From Amblyornis subalaris (lineage: Eukaryota; Chordata; Aves; Passeriformes; Ptilonorhynchidae), in assembly GCA_018881555.1 (NCBI GenBank), contig JACAXG010000053.1, forward strand, positions 3,523,210 to 3,587,209: a stretch of DNA of 64,000 bases, given 5' to 3'. Shown piece by piece: positions 46,316-58,980 of this stretch (the first letter of the stretch is position 1; the number at the start of each line of letters is the position of its first letter). The notes beneath the pieces were generated by a model that worked only from the letters and a program-made list of their open reading frames with translations, was not told the origin of the DNA and made no database searches. Both the position numbers and the translations under genes were made by a program.

Positions 46316-49300
46316 AGCTATAAATTAATTAGGCAGAAAGTCTCCATGAGTTTCCAGTGCTTTAGATGTTTCTTGTAATTATTCCTTTCTGTGTCTTAAA
46401 TTTCNATAAGTAATAGTTATATATAAAGGGTTGATTGGAAGGAGGTAGGGGTTTTTCTTTGTTTTTTTCAGTCACTGAAGTTTTGGGATTTTTTTTTTTC
46501 CTTTCTCTTTTACCCCTGAGAGTACCTTAAATGTTTGAGCTCTGTTCCCNGTGGTAGTTCTGTAACTACCTCCTGTCTAGACAGAAATATCAATATATTC
46601 TGGCCATAAAGGCCAGGAAAGAACAGTAGAAAACAGAAGACAAAGAGATCCGGGATTTGAGGAGGTCTCTCAGCAAATGTTCATACCAATATTTATTGTG
46701 TTTATCCAGATAAAAAAAATCCTCCCAAGTATGTTTTAGAAAGGATATAGTGCTTCCATAAATTTCTGCTTTCACTGGGTTCTATAATATTGTCTTTGCA
46801 TTTTGGATCTTTTTTCCTTGAAGAAACTGGTCAACATCAAACTCAGTATTTATGTAATTCAAAGGTGAATGAAAATACTAACAACTAAAGGAAAATTAAC
46901 ACTGGTATGTACAAAACACTTGTATGTACAAAATAATAAATTTTTTTTAATGGTTGATAGACTGAAAATAGAGCTCCAATGTAACTATATGGTGCAGATA
47001 TTCTTCATTGATATTTTACAATATATGTATTTTTTATACTTTCCTTCAACTCTAGACCACATTAATGAAACAGACATTTTGAAAAAAAAGCAACATATCA
47101 TTAGTAGAAAATGTTAATCTTAAGAAATCTATTGATATTGTCTTTCTGTTTGTTCTTGGTTTTAATTTTATGGTATTGTATCTATTGATTTTGAAATAAT
47201 TTTATTTCGGAAACTTTACTCATGAGGAAACAAAAGAGAGATTATGTGGATGAAAATTTGGCAACAAACATTCAGGCAATTTANTAGTCTCTGATGTTCA
47301 TACAATATATGAATATGCTCTTCAAGACAACAGTAATTACTGGCATAAGNGTGTATTTGGCAGGCATGTTTATCTGTGTTTATATGTGCATTCTTTTTTT
47401 TGCAGTTCCTACGTGAACAAATGCATATGAATATTAGTTCTATTAAGTACTTTGAAGTAGAAATATTTCCAGAAAAACTGTGAAGAATTTAGAGGAAAAC
47501 AGAAATTTCGGAAATGCAAAAAAGTCCACAGATGATAAGATTTTTTNAAATTCTTTTTTGTTATTCATCTTTTTGCTTCTAAGAAAGTCAATCAAATGAT
47601 TGCAGAATTTGCATTTCTAGAATTATAATGTTCTTTACTGGTCGTGTAGACTTCTGATACTTTTAAAGTGCTTACAAACAATTGAAATATTATTGAAAGA
47701 TGGGTGTAAAAATATAACTGGGTAAATGGATACCTGTGTATTCTAGAACACATAATCATACTGAAATTATTTTTTGCATCCCAGTAATACTACACTCTTT
47801 CATAAAGAAAAAGAAATTAAGTGTCTGTTCTCTTTGTTTGCCTGTTGAAGAACTCACTAAAAGTCTTTGAGGAAGGTAATAGGGATAAAAAAAAAAGTGC
47901 AAAGACTTTCAGTTTGACTCTGAGTAGCAGAATGTGTAATAATTAACTCTCTCAATAGAATTCCCATGAGCTGGCTCAATCCATCCTTTTGAAAAGATCA
48001 TCTTTCCTGCCCCCTCAGGTTTACTGTTACTTTTAAAACTGCAGGTTTGGATTTTTCCTGAAATAATTTCCTTTATTCCTCCCTCGCAATCCCTGCTTTT
48101 CGTGTCTTAAGTGCTGTGACATCACGTTGCACCACCTGAAAGNGCACAGCAGCTTGTTTAGCTTTGTGGGAATATTTATAGAGCTGTCTGTGCATTGAAA
48201 TCCTGCCATGAACAAAACAAGCTCTAATCTTTTGGGGATCTACNTGATCAAGTCAAATGCCAGCATTGACACTGGGTGTGATTAAACAGGCTGCTGTGTC
48301 TTTATAAACTGATTATACAGTGGTGCAGGCAGTTCTGAGGGAGAGAAGTGGCATTAATGCTAACTCTGAGCCTGAGAACAGCCTCTTTTGTCCTCGAGGT
48401 TAGGTTTGTTCTGCCACTGATGTCAAAGGGAGCGCTGACACTGCCACAGATCCTCAAACTACATGAACATATCACTACTAATTTAATCCCCCACAGTGTC
48501 AGNGCCTGTTGAAGTTACCTGACATTATGTGATACATCACAGAGAAAACCATCCTCAACCAGACTCTTTCTGCAACAGAAACAAAGGCAGTTATGGTGAG
48601 ACTATTCAGGAAAATGAATTGAATAAATATTTTGTACCTGATAACGTTGACATATATAGATGTTTGANGGCAGGTGGAAAAAGGCTTCCTATAAATCCAA
48701 AGAGTAAAAAATGTCAAGAGTTTCTCTAGATTTTTATTGGGATTAAATGGTNTTGGATACAGGTTACATAAAATTTCTTTTCAGTGAATTTTTACAAGAA
48801 GAAGATCATCTATTAGAGAACAATGTTTGAGGGGAAAAACTAGGAGAGCTGAGAAATAGTGGTGTCATGAATCCTATGCATTCTGTAGGTTGGTGGGTCT
48901 GGCCTAGCATTTTTAAATGTCAGCCCCTTTGTTTATGAAGACTCTCCTGCTACAAAAAAAAACCCACTAAGCATAAAGAAAGCACAGTATTTAGTATGAC
49001 TCGTTACATGATGTTTATGTATAGTATAAGTATATATAGTTTTACTTATCAATATGCAGAGAATGTGCAATTACTCTTACAGAAGTGTCTGATCTTATGA
49101 AAGTTTTGGCAGATGTTAAGACTACTCTTGAAATGTGACATGGTGAACTTGAAATGGAATTTGAGGTCATTCTGTTAGTTCTGATGCAAAATTATGAAAG
49201 TTAGATTTTTTGATTTTTACTGTTTAATTTTAATTAGTCACATTGTACCAGATCTTTTAGCTACTCCTGAGTTACTACTCTTGAAAGTTATAAAGTAATT

Positions 49301-49877
49301 TACACAGTTTCAAAACTGCTTATATTAGCAGAGAGNTTCCCAATTTGAAAAGTAAAGGAGTACAGAAAATTAATTAGTTCTTGAGCTTTTTAAATTTCAG
49401 GCAACTTATATAAGCAGGACTGAAAAGTTTTGTAAAATGTTTATGTTCTGTCATTTTCCCTTAGGGTACAAAAGAAACAGTATATATCATCCTCCCTGCT
49501 TATCTTCAGCTATTTGGTAACCATAACTACATCCCAGCATTGGCTACTTAATAGTAACAAATACTTCTGTAGGACATCTGGTTTGCATGCCTATTAATTC
49601 TTTTTCTTTGAATATTGTGTGCATGAATTCCTTTATTTCCTACTAAGAACTTTAACAAAAAAAGAAGCAAATTCCCAACTCACAATTTTTGTCCTCACCA
49701 TGGGTAAGAGTTCAGGCCAAGGAACTGTTTCTGAGAACTCCTCTGTGCTCATACAGACAGGTGCTGAATTCAGTGATCTTCCCGGGATGCCTCCAACAAC
49801 AGGGCCTAAACAATGACCCAAACAGAGAACAGACCCCTCTCCTTGCCACCACGGATTACATTTTTGCTATTGTGTCT
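46316..49877. other. Very AT-rich unique DNA, no supported gene
   Basis: No gene or repeat family is recognised. Frames are at most 82 codons (46869-47117). Homopolymer T and A runs of 8-11 bases are common. This is one of the most AT-rich parts of the window. Confidence 0.6.
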
Positions 49878-49975
49878 CCGAATCACAAATGGTTGAGGTT
49901 AGGCCTTGGGGGGTCATCCAGTCCAACGCACATGTTCACGGAGGGCCACCTGGTTATCATCAGAGTCACCAGAAC
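49878..49975 (-). mobile_element. Short, diverged CR1 LINE 3' end
   Basis: The plus strand reads CCGAATCACAAATGGTTGAGG, TTAGGCCTTGGGGGGTCATCC, AGTCCAACGCACATG and GGAGGGCCACCTGG. This matches the layout of the CR1 subtype whose 3' end has 'GAATCACAGAATGGTTGAGGTTGG', a 'GGTCATC.AGTCCAAC' segment and an 'AGGGCCACCT' segment. It is about 100 bp with mismatches, so either old or truncated twice. Orientation is minus. Confidence 0.72.
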
Positions 49976-52900
49976 ATCACAAAATCAGGTACAGAATGAT
50001 CTCTTACATAAAGGCTTTCTCTGTTCCTTGTCAGAGACCAATTCAGTTTTCAAGTTAATACCGATAGGAAATAGAGATTGTTGACATTTTTAGATGAGCA
50101 GATAAGGTCTTAAAGGGATTTAAGTTTTAAAAAATCCAACAAATCTGAGTCCTTGGTCCTAGCAGTCACATTTACAGAAGGTTCCCAAGGAAGAATAATA
50201 GTGTCTATGCTAGAAACTTGTGTCACTGGATCCACAGGCATCAAGGTTTTCATTTCCACGTGCTCATAACTTCCATGAAAGCTGAGCTCACACATGCCCT
50301 TGAAAATTGAGTCCTCCATTTTGCATTTCTTTCTTAACANGCCCTTCATTTTAAAACAACATAAACAGGGGTTTGATATTCTCTGGTTTGAAGGCAGCGA
50401 GAAACCTTCTGACTGATTTCTAATTCTTGTTCACCAACCTAATTACACGACTTTCAGTCTTGGTAAAGGGGCTTTCAACGCAGATGTCCAACTATTCTGA
50501 GGTACATCCAAGTGAACTTTATATGAGGAGTATAACTGACATTTGCATTTAAATAAATGAAGAAAGTCACCCATTAATTCAGTTGCATGCTGTTGTAACT
50601 GGTATCAACAGGAAACCAAGTCAGGCTGCCCTCTTCTATCTTCATGTACTCTCAGAAGCCAGCACCACCTTTTGTTCCATTCAGCTTCTCCTTGTCTTTA
50701 CTTGAACTCCCTGCTTCACAAGTCTCTTCTCTCTGTAGTGTCTCTCTTTCTGCTTCTTCTTCCTGTGCCACTCTAAGCACATCTGTCTCTTTCACACTCC
50801 AGACTCAGCTCCTTTTTGACATACCTGTCAGCCAAGAAAAGTAATCACAACCCATGGGGATATGGTATATGTGAAAACATGCTATCAATTAAGATAAGGA
50901 TCGGTGTCAGGAAGGAAAAGTTGATATGAAGTCGTGTCTAAACAGCTGAGGGTGAGAATGACAGAAGATGTCTGAAATGGCTGAGAACTGTATTGGTAAC
51001 ACTAAAATAGGAAAATCAAGGCTAGGAAAAATACTAGGAAGGAGATGGCTTGTGCATTGGGGCAATTTGTTCACAGAAACAGATAGTTATTAGAGTAAGC
51101 ATTGCTATTGTGGCAACATTGAATTAGGAGGTTTGGTGGGTTAAAATTTTTGCATTATATATTTAATCTCTAAGAATGAAAATGGAGAAGAGACAGGGGT
51201 TAATATTTGTTTGCTGTATCCATAGATGTTCAAATTCCATCAACCAGTCAATATATCATCCCAAACATAATCCAAATTTACATCAACAATACATAAAGGC
51301 AAGGGACAATTTCTTTGTTGGTTTGTTTTTTTTTTTGTTTTACGTGGCACTGTTTGAGTTAGTCAGGCTCTTAACTTAGAATGCTATAGTTAAATGCCTG
51401 TTGACTAAGGTATTGAATAATTGCTGCACAGCAGCTACTATTTTTATGCATTTAAAGTAATTTTCTCAAGAATGAGTGCATCTGGGTTTTGGGGGTTTCT
51501 TTAGTTCTTGATTGTTAATATAACAATACGGTGATTAGTACAGCATTTACATTAGTTTATTTCTTCGAGATAATTTGACAACCTTGCCTTTATTCGGGTA
51601 CTCAAATCCATCATTAAAAACCAAAATTATAATAATGTATTTTCTTCAGAAAATATTCAACCTATGTTGCTAAAATTTGTAGGAGCTCAGAAAGCCCTCA
51701 GATAGACATCTTTTACTCTGGATTAAAGCCTGAGCTAGGAACATAACATCAAGCACAAAAAATGAAATAAATTCTAAATATGCAAGCTAAGAAATTTAAA
51801 ATTTTCTGGTTAAAGAAATGATGATACTTCTTTTTCACAGAGAGAGAGAAAACAATAGAAGTTAAATTTTCAAACAGCCGTATGTTGAGTAAACCATAAA
51901 AACTACAAAAAAACATTATACTCAGAAATAGAGTTTATGAATTAGCATTCAGTCTTTAGTATTTTGGTTTAGAATGTGCTCATTTATTTTGTGAATACCA
52001 CCAACTGTACTGACCAATGGCTAATTTACAAGATTCTGTCTCTGACATCTAAAGAATCTCTAACATTTTTATTTTTATTTAATTATGGTTTTAATTTACT
52101 TCTCCTTAGAAGTACTTGCAATATTTTCATCCCTGCCAGACAAAGCAATTCCCTCTCTTTGACCTCATAGCACCAACAACTACACTTCTCCATTAGATAT
52201 GTGCAAACACTGAGAGTGTTCCTTTCTTGACTGTTCTTTTTCTCAGGGAGTTAGCTTGATGGCATCCTGAAAAGATCTTAGGAGTGCAATATAATAGAAG
52301 CGTTTCCACAGGAGTTCATAGCATGCATGTTACCTTCTTTTGACTTTCGCTGTGTCTAACACGGCACAGCAAGGTCTCTGTGTACAAAACCACAGCACTT
52401 TGGTTGAAGCAAGATTCAAAATTTTCAGAAACAAATTATCATTTCGGTTTTTTTTAAACACATACTCAGAAGTGTGCAGTGACAAGCATAGATATCACTG
52501 TATTGGCATGTCATGGTCCTCAGCAAGTGACAGAGTTTTTGCAGGTTTTTACATCAAGAAATCTCTTGATCAGCACTTTAAAAATTAAAATAATGTCAAA
52601 TTGACAAGATTCATTCAGAAAATCAATGGAGATGTTTTACATACTCCTTGGTTAATGCCTAGTTGTCTTTTGAAGCCTTTGTTTCCATCTCCCCTGAGTG
52701 TTGATACTTCTCTATGTCCTCAGAGAAATTCCAGCTATGAACAATTTTTTCTCTTTGCTACACTGCCACTCATGTTAAAAGCTGATCTGTGGTTTCTAAA
52801 AATAACTGGTAAGTGGTAATAAAACTGTGTCTAATATAGCAGCCATTCCACCACAAGTTTGTGAGCTTAGTGTTATTTTTACATGAAAGCCTGGCTGAGT

Positions 52901-55900
52901 CAGAAAGACATCAGTAATGAGGGGAAGATTCTTTTTTTTTGTGACAAGATCAGTGAGAAAGCTTTCTGTTGAACACATAATGATGTTCCTCATTAAACTC
53001 CTTCTATTACTGCATCACATTTTGGAAAATGGGTTTTAAATAAATCTGTAGTATTTTTTTTGACTCTTGGAATCCTTCCAGAAATAGGAAGTTGTAGGAG
53101 AATGAGGAACTAAAGTGAATAAAGACTACTGGATTCTTGTAAATAGAGAGCAGGCATTTTCAGATGGATTTGAGTAAAAAATCTATGGCTTGTTATAACC
53201 AAGATTCTTTACTAGCTGGATTAGCAGCTATTATTCCAAGATTAGCAGTGATTTTGGATGTAAGATGAGGCATGGTGAGTCATACATCTAGTTTTGAAAA
53301 TCTTTGCCTGGAATCCTGAAACCCTGTGTTTGTGCAGCACAATCATAATTAGTGCAACTTCTTCAAAAATCTGTTCATAGAACATTTTCTTTCGCATCCT
53401 CTTGGCATCATTGCCATCTTTTCCACACTTTCATAGCANAAAACAGAGCAAGAGTTGCCCGATTTCCCAGTGCAACCCTTTAATAATTATTGTAGTACCA
53501 TTGGGAACCACTAATGGTGATTTTTACTGTCAGTGCCTTCCTAAGCCCAAATAGTACCTGAACCCTGCTGACATGAATAGGTGCTACTGTGCAGTCCATG
53601 GCTGAGTACAGCGGGAGGGAAAGGCACAGTTAACACATTGACTCACGGAGAAATAGGGATATACAGACTGCTTTATGGAACTGAAACACAGACATGTTTG
53701 TAATGATTAGAGGAAATGGAAATTTCAGGAGGAAATTACATAGCAATGAAAAATAATGGAAGCATAAATGAGAACTAATAATGTTACCTATAAAAAATAC
53801 CTTTAAAAAGTAAACACAGCACTATCCTTTCATTTTCACTTTCGCTGTGACCTTCTGATAATTGCTGAATCTGGACTGAGGTTTACCACTTGCTAAAATT
53901 ATGATTTTTTTATACTTTATTTCTATATATTATATAGNCTTTTCTGTACTTATTGGTTATATTCAGCATCTGTTTTCTCTAGAAATATATTCCATAGCTT
54001 ATAAAAGAATTAAAATAAACCAGCTACTGAGGGTTTTATTTGAAGAATATAATTCTTCATCTCTGTGGTCCTTAGCAAATACTCCATTTTTAATTTGGAA
54101 TAATTAATATTTTTTAGTATTTTCAAAATGCAAAACCTGCCAAATAAATTAAGCATTGGATTATACGAACAACCTTTCCCTTATATTAATGTTAAAGTAA
54201 TGGACATCTTTGTTAATGTATAGTGACATTATGATCACTTGGTTTTGCTTGGAAAGTCTTAATTTTTTGCTCTGTCAGTATTAAAATTGTCTGTTAAGAC
54301 AGAAAACAGGCCTATAAAATATATCCAAAACTTAATTTTGTCACCCTGTTTGGACCAGAATGTGTGTTAATATAACATTACTTGCATCATACAGAATTTC
54401 TCAGCCCCAACTCAAACATAAGACTGCAAGGTGATTTCTCTAAAGGCATTTAACAAGCCTCTGGCAGTACTTAGAGCAGATCTCAAGTCTGCTGAAACAC
54501 ATCCCTTGCTGCCCTGACTCACTAGGAATCTTGCTTTGGTGTAGAGAAATTAAAATTAAGGGGCACTTACACATTAAAACCAAATTGCAATATCCTTGCA
54601 TGATGAAAGTGATTCTTCTTTGTCACTGAAGAAAATGGGTTTTCTTTGTCCACACAACAAAATTCTTAAGTGGAAACATCCTAGATTACTACGGACTGCT
54701 AAGATATGCGCCATATGTGCACCTCACCATAACATCTTCTGTTCATGTATTTAAAAGGAATGAGTCTATTAATGTAATTCCCTCTTGCCTTTACCTTAAA
54801 ATCCCTTTTAGAATTAAGCAGCCTCTGACTCAGTGCTTGCATTTGAGCTTTTAAGTCAAGTCACAGGTCTCACTGGTGTATTAAAACCGCAGCTTTGTCA
54901 TTTTATTTCCTATTTCTTGCATCTGTTTTTGTTTCACTAATTCTTGACACAAGACGTCCTCTCTCTCCTCTATCTCCAGTTTTAAATGCACAAGGATTTT
55001 TTGCCATCACTGTCAAGATCATTGCTTCAGACCACATATAAATTTGTAGTTTTGTACAAAGACAGTGCTGTCACTACATCCCTGGTCCTAAAAGACTAAA
55101 CAAAACAAAAGTAAGACAACAATTAAACTCCACCGAGCTCCTACTACAGGCTGGAGACAGCATATGTAAGGCAAATATGATGTAGGTATCTGGCTATGTT
55201 CTCCATGTATGTAGGATTCCTCAGCACTGTGGGAATATCTGCACTTCATTTTGAGGAGAACTTTAAGAGTGGCTCTTGACCAAACTTGCTGGAATCTGCG
55301 CTGTGGAACACGAGGCAGATTTTCCCACACTCTAGTTTACTTTCAAAATAGCTCTTTGTAAGTGACAGACGCATAGCAAACCATTTGATCTCTTCCAAGG
55401 ATAGGAAATACAGCTAAAACCAAGTGTTATTTTAATAATGCCTGTAAGACCTAACACAGATGAAAGCCTTACAGTGCTAAGCTCTGATCTGTTACTGAAA
55501 TGTGTGACAAGAAGTTTTCATATCACCATTCTCTAGAGGAAGAAATAAAACATTAAGTCTACAAGCAGGGCCCAACCCCAAAATTCCTGCTTCTAGGATC
55601 CAGTGTTTAGCCACAGATTTTTTTTTTTTATTTCTCCTAATCACATTCTTTGAATGGATGGAGTGCTGCTTTCCTGATAAATATGTATCTGTAAACAATA
55701 CTTTTTTTATATCACAAATAGGATCTGTTTGAGATAGCTGTGCCCTCTCACAGGGAATTAAGTCACATGGGGTTACTTTGGACTTCCCAATTCAATCCAT
55801 CCTAGAGCACAAGTGTAATCTGAATCCCTTCCACACAAGCACTGTTATTATCTGCAATTCTCAGTTCACCAAAAATAAGCTCTTACAACCCACGTAGCCC

Positions 55901-58900
55901 CCAAATTTTACCTATGTAATAAAATGATCTGTCAAATAAAAAGGATTAATTACCTTAAATATTGATTTGGTTCAGGTGCTGATAAAAAGTATTAATTTTT
56001 CATGAGTCTCAGCACTGGTGATAAAAGAGCACAGAGTTTTCAAAGTATTGATCATCTCAAAAAGTCCATGCACTTTAGTCCCGTAATTACAAATAACAAA
56101 CAGAACCTCTTCCAGGTGAAATAAATTGTCATTTTCTTCTAGATTTTTTGAAAACCCATAGCAGCCCAAAAGCCCATCAAATGCAGTAAAGCAGTAATCA
56201 ATAGAATAGAATAGATCAACAGTACTCACAATTACAACAAATATTTCTCTGAGGAACTTCAATAATTTTTGAAAATACTTCTGGAAATTAAGGTAGTTGA
56301 AATTTCTTTTTGCCAAGTGTAGATATTTTATTCTAGCAAGTTCAAACTGTAAAATTTGCTATGTTAAATGGTATCCTGTATGGAAAGAATCAATCATAAT
56401 TCAATTCTATACTTTATACTGTATTCAGTGTTCCAGCTTGCAGTGAGGTATAGACAAATCTTGTCTGTGAGTAATTTTCGGAAACAAAACACTTAGTAGT
56501 AAAAGTGGATTTCTGCAGTACATATCATCTCTAGACCTTCATTTTCTGCCTAGCTCACATCCCTTTTAGTAAAGTCTTAATAAAAAAAGCCCACTGTTCT
56601 CTCTCAAATATGATTTNGCTGTCTTAGATAATATTCTAACAAATAGATGTAGATCATCATCACTTATTTGGTAATTTATTTGGCAGAATTAGATCTATTG
56701 CTGAAAGGTGAATACAGTCAACTAGAGTAAAGAATAATTAGCATTTGTAAAAATGTTTTATTAGATGGTTTTAAGGTCTCAGCTTGTGAACAATTAACAC
56801 TCCTAACTGTTCCAAAACAACCACTTTGTGCATTCACGTTCCCAACCAACATGCTCCTTCCCATGGAAGCAAATGCCACGATCTGCAGAATATCTGCAGA
56901 TGGAATTCCTGTTTGAAATCATTCTGGGGTAGGACACATTTAGACCTTTGTTTCAGAACTGAACACAGAATTCAGAAGAGGACCTGAAGGAACTGAATTT
57001 TCATGGAAGTTTATCCTTTCCAGAGGAAATATAATGTTTGAAAACTCTTCATTGTTACTAATAGCTATACAGAGCAGATAACAAAAAATTTTTTTTAGAA
57101 GTGAAGAACTTTACCTTCCAATAACAGAAAATTTAGACATTATTTAATAATTCACTTAGAAAATAGAGGCAGAAAGACTGACATACAATGAGAATCTGAA
57201 GTAGGAGCTGGGAATAGAACTTAGATTGTTTTTACTGACAGTCACAGTCCTTCCTTCCTCCTAAAATGGCAACATATTAATTATGGAAGAGATAGAGTTT
57301 GGGAGTATTTAGGCAGATTACTGCACATAAATTCTATTTCATGAGACTGGTGTTCATAACCGTATTTCCCCAAAATGAAAAGATATTTTGAAAATGTATT
57401 TAATCCTTAAGTAAAATCTCTGAAGGAGATGTGTTACTGAGAAGTTGCTCCAGAAAGTTCGTTCATTCTACATACAGGAATGAGGGAAACAACAACAGAA
57501 TAAAAGAAACCAAGAAACTCAGCTACTCTTAAAAAGGAAAACAAAAAACAGAAAACATAAGAGCAGTTCTACAGGAACACAGGTTTAAAAGAAAAACTTA
57601 TCTGAAAAGCTAACAAAAAAGCAGGCTTTCTGTAATGAATGTACTGAAAGCTGCAAATGGTACGTACATTGCCTAAAAAAATCTTGCTTTTCTTGTTGAG
57701 AAAAATCTTTCAGCAGAGAACCAGAGTGTGGAAAAGCTTTGTGCTGTGTTTTCAGCCTCCCAGCCTGGTTACTTATTTTGTTGTCCGTCATACTAATCTA
57801 CGAAACTGTACCGAGGACTCTACACTTCCCCCTCACAAGAGACATTTCAGTGCCAGCGAGCTCTTTGGCTCCAGCAGTGTTTCCATTCCAAAGAAGTTGC
57901 CTGTGTTGCTAATTGAACTGTCACTGCTCCTGCTGTTCAGATTATTTTANCCTGTCCCTAAAAGCAGTGGGGCAGGCTCTCCTTGTGCAATTTAACTATG
58001 AAGAATTGTTCTGCAAGTCAACAGAAAGAAGCTAATGAAGAATTGAAAGCAATTTACTAATAAAGGATAAAACTTGTTAAACTGAAACACCAAAAAGCAT
58101 TCAGTGTTTTAACTGAAGAGTGCAGATTCTACTCACTTCAGTGTGTTTGTGTTTGCGCTGTTTTATATAGAAAAGAATGGAAGAAAACCTGCAGTTTGTC
58201 CTGGAGTATTTGAAATAGTTTGTTCCTAAGTGAATAATGAGTGCTGCAGCTTCCCCTTAAAGAACAACACAACTTGTTCTCCCAACCCAGCCTTGCTCCC
58301 TTTTTCTGTGCTGTCAAACATTGCATTCACACATCCCATGAAAAAGATGAGACCTCCCTTTTATAGCTGTTTTCTTCTCAGTTCCAGCTTCAAGCCAAGC
58401 AGCTCTCTGGCAGAACAGTGTTTTAAAGATGCTTCTCCACTGCTTTCCTGGGCAGCAATTTCACACAATTATCCAGCCAGGACCTGGGGGTCAGAACTAA
58501 GATTGCACCCCCAGTGAAGAGGGGACAGACATTGACTGTAGTGTGGGACATATAGTCCCATCAAGGCTCAAGGTTCAGCTTTACAACACACTTTTAGCAG
58601 CTGCTGGATGGGGTATCAAGCCCTTCCCATTGTAACTAGAATAGACATCCCAAAATATATTAAATACATAAATGTTTTTTAGTTCCACGAATGGAATTGT
58701 CTTGACTACCATCGTGTGGAATCATCTTAAAATATCAGAGGAAGGAGGTTTTCTGACAGTGTGCTTACTGTAATTTGTTGGGTTTTATTTGAATAAGAGA
58801 TCTAGGAAGATGGTTCCTGGCTGAAATATTTTCCTGGAATATCAGACATGACATGATGGTATATTTAATTATCTCTTGTTTCCCTTAAGCATTTATAGAA

Positions 58901-58920
58901 TTCTACAGGGGAAGTTGGTG
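49976..58920. other. Long AT-rich unique stretch, no supported gene
   Basis: About 9 kb with no recognised gene or repeat family. The longest frame is 114 codons (55972-56316, minus), rich in Phe, Leu and Ile as expected from translated AT-rich DNA. Poly(T/A) runs of 9-11 bases occur near 51328, 52933 and 55619. There are fewer N bases here than in the first half. A C/T-rich segment at about 50650-50815 gives a Ser/Leu-rich 66-codon frame of no evident meaning. Confidence 0.6.
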
Positions 58921-58980
58921 CATATCTATTAATATCCATATCTATCATCTATCTATCTTTTTATCCATCTTATCTATTTT
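58921..58980. repeat. Degenerate ATCT/TATC microsatellite
   Basis: TATCTATTAATATCCATATC followed by ATCTATCTATC, then TTTTTATCCATCTTATCTATT: an interrupted tetranucleotide repeat of about 60 bases. The perfect core is short (ATCTATCTATC), so it is probably old, though it could still vary in length. Confidence 0.85.

Noticed and set aside
55972..56316. 114-codon minus-strand frame
   Set aside because: Phe/Leu/Ile-rich translation of AT-rich DNA with no family resemblance.
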